DNA of 64,000 bases from Tetramitus jugosus. Its lineage: Eukaryota > Heterolobosea > Eutetramitea > Acrasida > Vahlkampfiidae. The DNA lies in assembly GCA_937625935.1 (NCBI GenBank), contig OW569367.1, positions 62,001-126,000 of the forward strand, read 5' to 3'. The position numbers were made by a program, and so were the translations under genes. Shown in pieces: positions 29,598 through 40,793 of this stretch; position 1 is the first letter of the stretch; each line of letters starts with the position of its first letter. A model generated the notes under the pieces. The model was not told where the DNA came from. It did not search any database and saw only the letters and a list, made by a program, of their open reading frames with translations.

Positions 29598-32500
29598 TCA
29601 TTCAGTGTTGCTATTGACCCTCTTTTGAATCCATTTTTCTGCAGTTTGGATGACATCACCCTTCTTGTATGGTTTTGTTAGGTAGTCATCCATGCCAGCT
29701 TCAATGGCTTTTTTGGTGCTCTCATCCCTGGCGTTCGCTGAGACTCCCACAATCGGTACACGAGGATGACCATGCAGCATCTCATAGTTTCTGATCTTTT
29801 TGGTGGCCTCCAATCCATCACAGATAGGCATCAAAATATCCATCAATATCTATGAAAAGGTCAGTATTCATAACGATAACGAAGAGCAAGCAATGATGAT
29901 GACTCTACATACAACAGAATATCCATTTTCTTTGCATAAAGCTACAGCATCAATTCCATCAGATGCTACTTCGCATTCATATCCAGCATTACTCAGAATT
30001 TTGCACAATAGCTTCGCGTTGATCTGATTGTCATCCACAATCAAGATTTTGTTTGTTTCGCTGGGCAAGTGATCAGGCATGGGAACCGGGGATGGTATTC
30101 TTGGTTGGGGCGATGCACTTGATGTAACTTCTGGGTTCTCCTCAACAAGGTCAAAGATTGCACTGAACTTGAACGTTGAACCTTTTCCTTTCTCACTCTC
30201 CACTGATATCTTCCCACCCAATAGCTCGACAAGGTCCTTACAAATCTTGAGACCCAAACCTATTGATGAACAATGGAATTAGAGCGACAAGAAGGAACGA
30301 TGCATGAGTTAAAAGTGCAATACAAACCTGTTCCGCCATATTTGTCATAAATCTCTTCAGAAGCTTGAGAGAACGCTTTGAACAATCTTCTGTGTTCAAT
30401 CTCAGACAACCCGATGCCTGTGTCTGACACTTCTACTGTCCACTCTACTCGTGATGGATCATTTGTGATCCTGTTACATGAGCTACATATTACTATTGAA
30501 CCATATTGAGTAAACTTAATGGCATTAGAGAGCAAGTTAATCTATGATGAAGTGATGGAAATGTGTTAGTTTCACTGCTGTACGAAGACACACGAAAAAG
30601 AATCATAGATACTTACAATAATTTCCTTAAACCGATAAGCATCTCCCTTGACCTTCAGATCACTCTCGGAGTTATGCTTCAGTATGAGACGTAGTTTTTT
30701 CTCTTGAATTTGAGCCTTAAACATCGAGCTCGTCAGAGAAATCACTTGATCTGGTTTGAAAGTGACCGAGTGCAGAATGTTTGATTGATTTTCCAATGCA
30801 GAAATATTCAGCACAGTATCAACGATGTCTTTTAAGTGATTCGCACTACAGCTGATCGATTCTATGGACTCCATTAACTCTTGAATCTCACTATACTCAA
30901 TACTCACTCTGTCTTGGGAATTCAATTGTTCTGAAACATGGGGGTTCAGAACTTCTTTTAGAATGTTCGTGTTGCCATATATTGCATTCAATCTGTGAAA
31001 ATAAAATTCCATTAGAGTCACCCTTCCAATACACAACAAAGTGATACATACGGGTTTCTTAGTTCGTGACACAGAACATCGACGAACTCCTCTAGTTTCT
31101 GCTTTCTGGATTTTAATTCGGCAGCAATTTCGCGATACTTCTTCTCTATTCTCAAGTCCTCAGAGAATTTACTGTTCTCGAGATGAAGGAGCAGTTGGGA
31201 GGCGAGTAATTCTAATACTTGTACTCGATCGTTCGAGAAAGCATTGTTGGCCATATCATTATCAAGATACAAGATACCCATGAGATCAGATGAATAGGGA
31301 CGCAGAATAGGCACACATAATACAGATTTGATTCCATAAGTGTGAACATAGGGATCCACAGCGAATTGTTGATGTTCAAGTTGGTTAAAATCTCCAATCT
31401 CGATATGATTCTTTGTTCGTGCTACATAGTACACGACACTCTTGGCACACATTGAAAATTGTTCGAGGGATATCACTCTCATTGAGTCATTATTCATGCT
31501 ATTCATTGTTCCCTCTGCCATGACAAGTAAACCTCCATTAGGTTCACATCGAATAATGACGCCTTTATGAGCTCCCGAATTCTCAATAATGATTTTTGTC
31601 ATATTGTTTAAATACGCGTCCAATGATCGACTCTCAGATGATACAGCCCTTGTCGCTTTCATGACAGTCACAAGGTCAATTGCTGAAGCAGCAAATGACA
31701 ATTCAGGAACGAGATTGGCTTGATTGTCAATGATTGAAAAATTTTTTGAATCGAGAGAGAAACTACCTGACCGATACCTAGAGAGTATAGCTCGAAACTT
31801 GGACTCCAAATACTTGGCCCTCACAGAAGAACCATACTTTCTCCATAGGGATATTGCTTCCTTCAGATTTAGTTTCGCAAAACGATAAATGTTCTGTTCT
31901 ATCCAATACTCTGCAGCCAATTCCTTGACAAGAGCCTCCATCTGCAATTGACCAGCCCGCTGTGCTGCTTCTCCTGCTTCTTCGTATAATTTGGCAGCTA
32001 GATATCCATTATTCCCGTCATATCTGCACTTTTCTGCCTGTAAGAGTTTCAATCTGGGCAAAAAGTTCTCCTCGCAATTCTCACAAAGAATCACTAAATG
32101 GGAAATAAGGCTATCCACACGATTCATCAATAATTCCTTTTGATGATCCGTCAGAGGTATATAATCTGAGCCACATACTTTAATGTAGAGTAGGGAAGCA
32201 TAGACCCGACCTTCAAACAGAAGATAGTAGATTTCACTTGCCCCTGCTAAATCCGAGAAGAGAATGTCTGCATTATCCATTGCCTTGGCGAAGTCACCCG
32301 ATAAATAACTGCTACAAACAACACCAATATGATGACAAATCTTTGTAATTGGCAATAAATCATATTTCTCTTTCTCTAGAGTTTCTGGAAGTCCCAACAA
32401 GTATCTCACGACCGCCATAAATCCCATTCCTGTCACGTACATGAAATAATTCTCTCTCTTCAACCAATCCATCAGTCCATGATAGAATCTGTACAGAGAA

Positions 32501-35500
32501 TCAAGATCTTGCCCGGAATATAATCCAAAGAATAATCGACAAATGGACGTATAAGCAGAAAAGGTATAATCTCCCTGTGCTGAAGCAATCTCTGCGGCCA
32601 AGTCCATATACTTGATTGAAGTATGAAATGATTGCAACCAACAAACGCAAGTACTGCCATAAGCTAAGTACACACGCTTTGGAATGAAATCATCTGGGTA
32701 TTTGTCACATAATCGGATACTCAATGAGCCGAATCTTCCTGCGGTCACATAATCCTTGGTCTCACAACTTAGGACACGTGCAAAAAAAACATAAACCAAT
32801 GAACTGGTTGAACAGTTTCCATGTAATAAACACAAGTTGGCAGCCATGCATGTGAGAATTTTCAATTTGAGATTCTTTCCCAAAAATATGAATAATGGCC
32901 ATCCTCTTGTCAATAGACCGAGTTTTATCAATATCTTCTCATCCACGATCTCGGGTGCATGAATGATATCTTCCACTTCTCTTCCAGATAAGTATGAAAA
33001 CACATTCCCTAATTCTTCTTTCAAAATTGTGGAGAGTTCTTGTGTGGTTTCCGGCAGCTCAATTCCTAGCATTTGTAAGCAATCATCGTATAAAGAGGCC
33101 ATTTCTTGGAATTGTCCCGCAGCTTCCAACGCTTTCATTCGAACCATATGTAGCGATAAGATATCTAAATCTGAAGTACAGTGCTCAAGAGCATAAGTAT
33201 AAATCTGTTCTGAATTTGGAAAGTTCTTTCGACAATATTCACTCTCCAGCATTAATCTGTGTACGTTGAGGGCCATGTGGTAGTGTTCTTTCCACATGGA
33301 ATTCTTCGCATCAATTAATTGTACAATAGCCTTACATATTCGAAGACAGTTGGAGCATGCAGATGATCTTTTTGCTTTGCTTGCTGCATGAAGTAAGAAA
33401 TGCGCTATATCTAAGACTGCATGGTGGTCATAGCTTTGAATGAGACTTATTGCCTTCACATAGTGATCAGCTACTTCGAACAAAATTTCATCTTTATCAT
33501 CATTCATCTGCCGAAGATACAATGCCACTCTAAAGTGAATTTCTTCGATTCGCGCATCATCGATCATTTCATACAGTATTCGATGAACGTGATCGTGTAC
33601 AAATGTGTGTTCGATCTCTTCAATTTCACTCTCTGATTTGTTCATAATTAAACCTTCTTCCAATGCTGGTAACAACAGTTCTTCGGTTTGTTCGATTGAA
33701 GATGAATCAATCGTAGCAAGAAGCAGAACAGAGAAATTGTGACCAATTACGGCAGCTTCAGATAGCAATTTTCGAGTTTCATCCGGCAGTGATTGAATTC
33801 TATTCTCTAATAGCGCGACAATCTCAGTCGATATGGGTTCTTTGCGAATACTATCGATGTCCCAGACCCATTTCTCACGTTTGTAGTCAAAGAAGATGGA
33901 TTGATTCCTTACCAACTCGCTGATGATGGTGTGTACAAAGTAGCAATTTCCATTCGATTTCATATGTATTAACTCTGCCAACGATTGGACCTTGACCCTG
34001 TTGGAACAAAAAGTGTCAGACAGTAAGTGAGCAATGGAGTCTATTGATAAAGGTGGTAACTCCACGCGAGTAATTCTGAGCTCCAATGACTGCTCATTAA
34101 GTAAGTTCCGATGAAGTGTATCGTTCTCGACTTCGTCGCGATAGGCGCCGATCAATAAGATGAATCGGCAGTTTGGATCTTGCAAAATGGTTCTGATTAG
34201 GTTGATTGTCACCAAATCGCTCCACTGAAGATCATCGATAAAGCATACTAATGGTCGCATCTCTGACGCAAACAAGCTGATGAAATCCAGACAAGTTCTC
34301 AAGAAACGCGTCTCATTTTCAGTGGCTGACAAATCGGCAGCAATTGGTTGATGTGAGCCAACAATTTGTTCCAACTCTGGTACGATATCAATCATGATAT
34401 GTATCCTATGTTTCAACGATTCTGTAATTTTCTGTCTCCAGTGATTTAATCCATCATCACTCAACGTCAACAACGACTGAACGAGTTGTTTAAATATTTG
34501 AATGAACGGATACAGCGGTACAGACTTAAACTCTTCTAACTTTCCAGAAACAAAACACCCTCTCTGTTTCAACAATGGTTTGTGAATTTCCATTACTAGG
34601 CTCGACTTGCCCATACCTGAATTTCCGCACACGAGCACCAGTGCGTTTGGTTTGAATCCCTTGGCAACCTTTGAGAAAACGGACAATAGAGACTCGATAG
34701 ACTCTTGTCGACCATAAAGTGAAGACACTGGATGATAATGATCCCGGATATCCTTACTACCAATCTTGAATTGCAAGAAGGGAACACAACTTTCATCGCT
34801 GTGTGGTCGATGATGTCCATGTGGTCCATGGTGGTGTAAAGTGATCAAACATTGTGCTCCACTCTGTAACGCTCTCTCATCATGTGACTCTCCAGTCAAG
34901 GACCACATTTGATTCAAATCATACTTCAATCCGTAGGTACTATTGTATCTGTCTGCTGAATTTTTCGACAATAGTTTGAGTACTAATTGAGATAGATTCT
35001 CTGGTATGTTCGGATTGATCTGAGTCGGCGGAGTTGGCGCCACTGCTAAATGAAAATATATGGTGGACAATGGATCGTTCTCATCACTTAACATTGGAGG
35101 TCTACCACACAACATCAAATAGAATAGAGCACCGAGAGAATAAAGATCTGATCGTTCATCAATTGACTGATTCATTCTACCTGATTGCTCAGGTGCAAGA
35201 CACTGGAGAGAACTCGGTGAAGACAAGTAATGATTCATGTTGTCTGCTGTAGCAACCGTGGCTCCACCAGAGATGGCTCTTGCCAATCGAAAATCAATAA
35301 TCTTCACCATTCCGCTCTCTACGTCAATCAAAACGTTTTCAGCTGATAAATTACAATGGATGATTCCTTGTCTATGAATGGCACTGAGACCGTTGACCAG
35401 TTGAATCGATAACCTTAGAAACATATTTACACTAGGGATTCCTTGATCAAGCATGTATTGTCTGAGTGTCAAGCTATTCTTGAAATCCTCCAATACCATG

Positions 35501-36209
35501 TACATTCTTCTTTGTTGTGGTTTGTTGCTCTCTTGATCTAGCTCTTGAAATTGTTGTTGCTCTTGTTGTGCATGTAGTTCAACTTTGATTAATGGGTGAA
35601 TCGTCAGAGAGGGAGCAGTATCTCTCTCAAATCGAAACGTGTTGACCATTAGTGGAGAAGACGTTGGCGTATCAATGAGAGACGAATTCACTTGAGAAAC
35701 ATACAAGCCCGAAGAGGCTTCGATTCTCTTGTATTGAATGACATGATCAGTCGCTGGAGTGGATGAATAACAACTCGTAGGAGTGAGTGCTCTCGTTGGA
35801 GACGGTGCACCATTTTCCTTGTTCTTCAATGGTTGACTCGTCAAGAGAGGATCATCCTTGGGAACTGTAATCTTGGATCCCATCTTGAACTCTCGGATCG
35901 TTCGATAGTTGGACGATGCAATGGAGCCATGCAATTGAGGAGAACATGTTTTGAGGATCACAGTTTCTCCATTATCTCTCTCACTCTTTGCCCGGTAGAT
36001 CAGTGAATTCTATTTCAGAATGTTGTGAATGAGCGGAGTTAGCTTTTGTGATTTGAGCTCTTCAGAAGTGCGTTAAAACATACCTTTCCGTTGTGGATGA
36101 GCTGCAAGTTTGAGTAGTCACCAACATTATCAAGACCAATTACATTCTCATGACGATTGTTGGTTTCAGACTCGTTGTATTCATGGGTTCCTGGGGTGCT
36201 CTTCGACAT
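29598..36209 (-). CDS. Hybrid histidine kinase with kinase-like, ATPase, GAF and receiver domains, six exons
   Basis: Exons 36209-36084, 36009-31052, 30992-30617, 30541-30328, 30259-29913 and 29849-29598 join in frame to 2090 aa. The introns are 59-75 bp, all GT-AG. Domain order: a Ser/Thr kinase-like domain (HCNLSAENVLID and IIDFRLAR, with Asn for the catalytic Asp and DFR for DFG, so probably inactive); an AAA-type predicted ATPase with P-loop CGNSGMGKSSLV and FIDDLQWSD; a long helical repeat region; GAF (about residues 1510-1660); HisKA with CHELRNPLNAIYG (phospho-His); HATPase with LLSNAIKF, VSDTGIGL and YGGTGLGL; and a receiver ILIVDDNQ ... MDILMP (phospho-Asp) ... TKPYKKGD. The architecture matches the fungal Chk1-type and amoebal hybrid kinases. 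It presumably signals stress through phosphorelay. Confidence 0.92.
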
Positions 36210-36389
36210 ATTTTAGTTGACTAAACCATCGGTTGTTCCACTGAAGACAATCACACGATAATTGATATTATTACGTTAGTAGGGAGATTTTACGAGGTAA
36301 AAAGACGAGAAAAGAAATAATTGCCATGTATAACCATCTTCTGATCTCTTCAGATCGCAAAACTATTTCAAAATTTCTCAGAATTATCT

Positions 36390-37349
36390 TCAACTATTTG
36401 CTGCATCCTCAACTGACAACAATCTGGTCAACTCTCTGTAGATTGACTCTTCATTGTTCGTGTAGGGACTGACACGCTTTGCAATCTTCTTGAGTGAAGC
36501 ACATGCATTGGCAACACAAATACCGTCAAAGTGCTTAAACATCTCCACATCATTCTCACCGTCACCAAACACCACAACCTTGTCATGAGCAATATTCAAT
36601 TGATTGCACAATGTCTGAATAGCAAGACCCTTGTTGGCCAATGGATGCAATATCTCGACATAGAACTGATGATGGTCATGAGTCGCACACTCTGTCTTGA
36701 CCAAGTGCACCGTATCAGACGACGGAAACAGTTTTCTCAAATCACTCAAGATGTGATCAGCATGTGCTTCATTCTCCGTTATAATCAACCCGTTTGTAAT
36801 CTCAGTCTTGTTCTCCAACAATTCATGATAGGAGCTCACGTACTCCCACTTGTGATTACTGGTAATGTCGGCAAACACGGACAAGGTGGACATGAATTGA
36901 TCCTTCTTGCTACTGCTTCTGTCCTCCTTCTTGTTATTTTCTTCTGTTGCTTCACCATCATCCTTGTCCACAACAGCAATGCACCTTCCATTGACATACA
37001 TGGTCAACAACAGTTCATTCCTAGAGCAGTACTCAAACAAGTCAGAATAGAGCACAGAAGGCAATGGCATGTGAAACAATTGCTCCGTTTCATGTGCGGT
37101 TGTCATTTGAAGGCATTTGGCACCATTGTAACCAATCATGAATACTTCATCAGTCATTTTCAACACATTGACGTACAGTGGTGACATGTTCTCGGTCATT
37201 CGTCCACTAGCGAGCACAATCTTGACTCCATGGTCAAAATGGAGTTTTCTAAGAACGGAGATTGTGTTTTCAGTGATAATTTTCTCCGAAGTGAAAAGAG
37301 TGCCATCCAAATCGATAGCTACGAGTGAGTATGGGAAGAGAGAAGACAT
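36390..37349 (-). CDS. HAD-superfamily phosphatase, Cof type
   Basis: 319 aa from ATG 37349. A longer frame up to 37547 would overlap the opposite eIF1-like start, so the inner ATG, just before PYSLVAIDLDGTLF, is preferred. Motif I is DLDGT, motif II is VLASGRM, and motif IV is VVFGDGENDVEMF. A large alpha/beta cap lies between motifs II and III, with a Lys/Glu/Ser-rich insertion at about 145-165. This is the Cof/YbiV class of HAD hydrolases, which dephosphorylate sugar phosphates, flavin nucleotides or similar small molecules. The substrate cannot be told. Confidence 0.88.
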   Translation of the reverse strand: MSSLFPYSLVAIDLDGTLFTSEKIITENTISVLRKLHFDHGVKIVLASGRMTENMSPLYVNVLKMTDEVFMIGYNGAKCLQMTTAHETEQLFHMPLPSVLYSDLFEYCSRNELLLTMYVNGRCIAVVDKDDGEATEENNKKEDRSSSKKDQFMSTLSVFADITSNHKWEYVSSYHELLENKTEITNGLIITENEAHADHILSDLRKLFPSSDTVHLVKTECATHDHHQFYVEILHPLANKGLAIQTLCNQLNIAHDKVVVFGDGENDVEMFKHFDGICVANACASLKKIAKRVSPYTNNEESIYRELTRLLSVEDAANS

Positions 37350-37516
37350 GTCTGCTGGTAGGACTACTAGAGTGTTTGTTTCACTTTGTTTGCTGGATGC
37401 ATGCGATGTTGGGAGCTTCTTTAAATGGTCCGACGGAGCTAATGGTCGGAGATGACATTTTGCGGGATTGGAACTTTGTCCGTGCGACTCATTTGGCGAT
37501 CCTTCAACAAACACAG

Positions 37517-37984
37517 ATGATTGAAAATGATCCAACTCACGACCCATTCGCAGACATCAACACTGTTGATCAACAAGAGGAACACATTCACATTCGAATA
37601 CGACAGAGAACTCGGAGGAAACTAGTTACTTCCATCGAGGGTTTGAACCCAAAGTTCGACTATAAAAGAGGTTTGAGGCTATTGAAGAAGACGTTCAACT
37701 GTAATGCAGCTTTGACAGATGATCCAGACATTGGTAAAATCATTCATTTGGCTGGCGACCAAAGGTCAATGATAGTACAGTATTTGTATAAGATCAATGA
37801 CAAGTATTTCGGATATGATACTGACAGACGGTGCTTGAGCCTGACTACTCGTGTGGTGGGTTACGGAAGGCCTGTTCTTGTTCTGGTGGAAAAAGAGATC
37901 AGTTTTGAGAAATGTTTTCCAAAGTTTCACGAGTCAACAAGTCACAGTATGCTCTATGATATCACTATCATAACATTGGATTGA
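37517..37984 (+). CDS. eIF1/SUI1-domain protein with C-terminal extension
   Basis: 155 aa from ATG 37517, chosen because NDPTHDPFAD followed by IHIRIRQRTRRKLVTSIEG reproduces the N-terminus of eIF1. The core continues with YKRGLRLLKKTFNCNA and IIHLAGDQRSMIVQYL (the conserved L-x-G-D-Q-R). eIF1 guards start-codon selection on the 40S subunit. Normal eIF1 is about 110 aa and stops soon after this block. Here about 55 residues follow that match nothing I know. The protein may be a divergent paralogue. It is divergent from the HAD gene with 167 bp between starts. Confidence 0.8.
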   Translation: MIENDPTHDPFADINTVDQQEEHIHIRIRQRTRRKLVTSIEGLNPKFDYKRGLRLLKKTFNCNAALTDDPDIGKIIHLAGDQRSMIVQYLYKINDKYFGYDTDRRCLSLTTRVVGYGRPVLVLVEKEISFEKCFPKFHESTSHSMLYDITIITLD

Positions 37985-38128
37985 TAAATTGCCAAGTTAA
38001 CTGGATCTTTTTGTTGCTGCAGCAAATCCAAAGCTGGTGCTTACAATGAAGCATAGGTAACAAATCATTTAATGAATTCTTACAGTACATGCAGTATCGA
38101 ACGATCTGTTTTGGATTCAAGTTAGCTA

Positions 38129-38854
38129 TTAGTGGCGTTGAAGTCGTGCTTCAATCGCGCGACGCGCGACTTCTCTTCTGTGCTCCACAGAATTTTCTGC
38201 ATAACCAGTTGTTGTTTCAATGCTTCTGTCTCCTCCGAGTTGATGAACAACAGGACTTGGAGCTGCATTGCTTTGTTCCTCTCTGTCAGCTGATATGTTT
38301 GGCGTCACCTCAGGATTTGGCATTGTAGGAGCAGGTCTGCTGTGGTAGCCAAAGCTAAGACTAGGGCCACTAAGTACATTGTCTCTCTCCCACCACTCCT
38401 TATTGTTGGGATTTAGCTTTTTAGCTTCCTCTTCATCCAAGACTAGTGTTTCTGTGGGTTTTGGCTTCTCTCTTGCTTTCAATCCATCTCCCTCCTCCAT
38501 CATGGACAATGAAGGAATCAACATGTGTTCAGACGTGTTTATCAGCAAGAGAGTCGATCCCGGACGCACCCAATAATCATCCAGAGTCCTCTCATCCTTG
38601 AGAATGGTTTTGCCGCGACGTAGTTCTTGATCTTCGATTTTGATGCCTTCAGCATCTTCAATCATTTCTTTCAACTCTCGCACAGAGCATTGAGAAGAGG
38701 GAACATTGACAGTGAATCGTCTTCCAGTCAGAGTCGCAATCTTACCCTTGATCAACATGTCTTCACTCCATCCTCTGGACAGTATCACCCTCAGATTTCT
38801 GTCCGTAAAAATCTCGATGGTCATCATCGACGTGGCTTGATCATGATCAGACAT
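38129..38854 (-). CDS. Ubiquitin-like domain protein
   Basis: 241 aa. Residues 40-105 form a beta-grasp ubiquitin-like domain: LTGRRFTVNVPSSQCSVREL, KEMIEDAEGIKIEDQEL and LDDYWVRPGSTLLLI. It lacks a C-terminal Gly-Gly, so it is an integral Ubl, not a modifier. The tail is Pro/Glu/Ser-rich, with EEEAKKLNPNNKEWWERD and a basic helix REVARRAIEARLQR at the very end that resembles a ubiquitin-interacting helix only weakly. The function is unknown. Proteins of this build often bring clients to the proteasome. Confidence 0.65.
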   Translation of the reverse strand: MSDHDQATSMMTIEIFTDRNLRVILSRGWSEDMLIKGKIATLTGRRFTVNVPSSQCSVRELKEMIEDAEGIKIEDQELRRGKTILKDERTLDDYWVRPGSTLLLINTSEHMLIPSLSMMEEGDGLKAREKPKPTETLVLDEEEAKKLNPNNKEWWERDNVLSGPSLSFGYHSRPAPTMPNPEVTPNISADREEQSNAAPSPVVHQLGGDRSIETTTGYAENSVEHRREVARRAIEARLQRH

Positions 38855-39090
38855 GGTTTGGTAAGTCTATCGATTTTGATGCAAGTGAAAGAACTGGCTT
38901 GGATTTTTTTTAGATCTGGAATACTCAATTACCCCGTTGTTGGACCAACACTACAGAACTGCTATGGAACTTGAAGAGAATGGAATGGCTTCATTAGCAG
39001 AAAAAACAAGTCCAAAGAATTCAGGCCTGAATTCAACAAATAGAACACCACAGGCAACGCAGTATTGCACCGTCAAGAATTCAATTTGCC

Positions 39091-40539
39091 ATGTTTTTGT
39101 TCAAGAAAAAAATCGCCACCACAACACTTGCCACAGGGAACAACAACAATAGCAACGATAGCATCATGACAAAAGCAGAAGATGACTACTACGAGTACAC
39201 GAATGACGATTTCCATGAGCTTAACACGCTCACCACATCCACCGTTCACACACAAGTTCGAAAGCTATTGTTACACTATTCTAAGCTCATGAAACAACAT
39301 GTGGAATTTCAATCGTTGAGACAACTGGAACAATCGAAACGGATTTCTCAGAACAACAACATTAGCAAGATTTCTGATCAGGATCTGGAAGATAAAGTGG
39401 TGCATGTGCACAGTATTTTGCCTCATGTGTCATTGGATGACATTAGACTGGTACTGCAACATCGAACAACAGGTTCCATTGATGCCACTCTAGATTTTCT
39501 GTTGTCTGATGGTGTGGAATCACAGTTGAAGACTTTGCGAATGACAGCAGTGAACAATGAAAGCAGCAGCAGCAGTAGCAGTAGCAGTATTCATGATAGT
39601 TCACATCAATTGAGTGAGTTGAATGAAGTGGTCGATGTGGGACTATTCATGCACAGACAACAGCAAATGGCACATGTTCGAGAAAAGGTGAAGCGCAACA
39701 GCGAATTGGAACAAACATACATTTCACAGTTGACAAAAAAGGAGCACTTGCGTTCTCAGGTTGATCTCATGACCAACTCACCATCACCACTGTCGATTGA
39801 CCACAATGACGACGTTGAAACAATGTCCAAGCGGAAAAAGTTGTCTGTTGAAAGAAAATTGATTGACAAGAAGATGAGAGAGGACAAGTTGCAGCGAAGC
39901 ACGCGATTTTTCTGTCAAGGAGAGGTGGAAGCCTTACAAAAAAAGAGTTTTGTGCGCTATCCACTGTTGAAAACCAATGTTTTTGATTGTGATGCAGAGC
40001 ATATCCATTTTAGAATGGCAGAGTCACAATTTCAGAGACAGGGAAGCACAGCATATGGTGGTGGAGGATCCTATCGGATCACAAGTGTCGAATACATTGT
40101 AAATCCAACATTAGTCGCCAAGTTCAATCAATGTAAGATTGACTTGGCTCAAAACCATGGATTCTTGGTGGAAAGTATGAAACCATTGTTGCTCTTCCAT
40201 GGAACCAGCGATGTCAACATGGAAAACATTATTAAGACGAATTTCTTGTTAGAAAGGGTTGGCAGCTCCACGGATCTTGGGTACTATGGCAGGGGATTCT
40301 ACTTCTCAGAGTATCCTGGTTTAAGTATCTCTTATTCGAGAGGAAATCCATACTTGTTGATTTGTCTCGTACTTGTAGGAAAGGCTCATCGAATGGAACA
40401 AGTTCAGACCGGTTGTCCCAAAGTTGATGGGTTCGATAGTCATGTGAGTCCTGACGGTTCGACCGAAGTGATCATTTTCAATCCAGATCAAGTGTTGCCA
40501 TGCTACAAAGTCAAGTATGAAGCCGCTCAAGGATACTAA
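39091..40539 (+). CDS. CUE-domain PARP (ADP-ribosyltransferase)
   Basis: 482 aa. A CUE/UBA-like helical domain spans residues 105-145 (VHSILPHVSLDDIRLVLQHR, then IDATLDFLLSDG), which would bind ubiquitin. A Ser-run and charged helices follow. The PARP catalytic domain occupies residues 310-480. The NAD+-binding His is in LLLFHGTSD, the Tyr in GRGFYFSEYPGLSISYS, and the third triad residue in TEVIIFNPDQVLPCY aligns with Glu, giving an H-Y-E triad. It transfers ADP-ribose from NAD+ and, by the triad, could extend chains. Mono-transferase activity cannot be excluded. The link of ubiquitin binding with ADP-ribosylation is the notable point. Confidence 0.82.
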   Translation: MFLFKKKIATTTLATGNNNNSNDSIMTKAEDDYYEYTNDDFHELNTLTTSTVHTQVRKLLLHYSKLMKQHVEFQSLRQLEQSKRISQNNNISKISDQDLEDKVVHVHSILPHVSLDDIRLVLQHRTTGSIDATLDFLLSDGVESQLKTLRMTAVNNESSSSSSSSSIHDSSHQLSELNEVVDVGLFMHRQQQMAHVREKVKRNSELEQTYISQLTKKEHLRSQVDLMTNSPSPLSIDHNDDVETMSKRKKLSVERKLIDKKMREDKLQRSTRFFCQGEVEALQKKSFVRYPLLKTNVFDCDAEHIHFRMAESQFQRQGSTAYGGGGSYRITSVEYIVNPTLVAKFNQCKIDLAQNHGFLVESMKPLLLFHGTSDVNMENIIKTNFLLERVGSSTDLGYYGRGFYFSEYPGLSISYSRGNPYLLICLVLVGKAHRMEQVQTGCPKVDGFDSHVSPDGSTEVIIFNPDQVLPCYKVKYEAAQGY

Positions 40540-40607
40540 CAACAGAACACGACCTTTGTAAATCAATTGTAAATTTTCAACCATGCAACAAATCTTCGCT
40601 CAACAGA

Positions 40608-40669
40608 TAACAGTGCCCTTGGGCAAGAGAAAAAAGAAGAAGAAAAAGAATTTCCCAAGGGCACTGTTA
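40608..40669. repeat. Perfect 16-bp inverted repeat with purine-rich 30-nt loop
   Basis: Bases 40608-40623 (TAACAGTGCCCTTGGG) are the exact reverse complement of 40654-40669. The loop between them is almost only A and G on the plus strand. It sits between the convergent PARP and membrane-protein genes. It could act as a transcript 3'-end hairpin or be a small mobile remnant. Confidence 0.75.
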
Positions 40670-40676
40670 GCTATGA

Positions 40677-40727
40677 TGGTTGACCTTTCAACCAGAGCTC
40701 AATACCAACAAAACTTATGGTCAACCA
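40677..40727. repeat. Second inverted repeat next to the hairpin
   Basis: TGGTTGACC at 40677-40685 is the reverse complement of GGTCAACCA at 40719-40727. An inner GGTTGA/TCAACC pair (40678-40693) could form a competing small stem. Confidence 0.5.
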
Positions 40728-40793
40728 GAACAGAGGGAACAGAACAACAAAATCTGATAAATACAAAAGATGTGGCTTTATGTAGCACCCAGA

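Noticed and set aside
36531-37184. 217-codon plus-strand frame inside the HAD gene
   Set aside because: It is antisense to the HAD motifs and has no domain.
37325-37516. N-terminal extension of the eIF1-like frame
   Set aside because: It is antisense to the start of the HAD gene, and eIF1 homology begins at ATG 37517.
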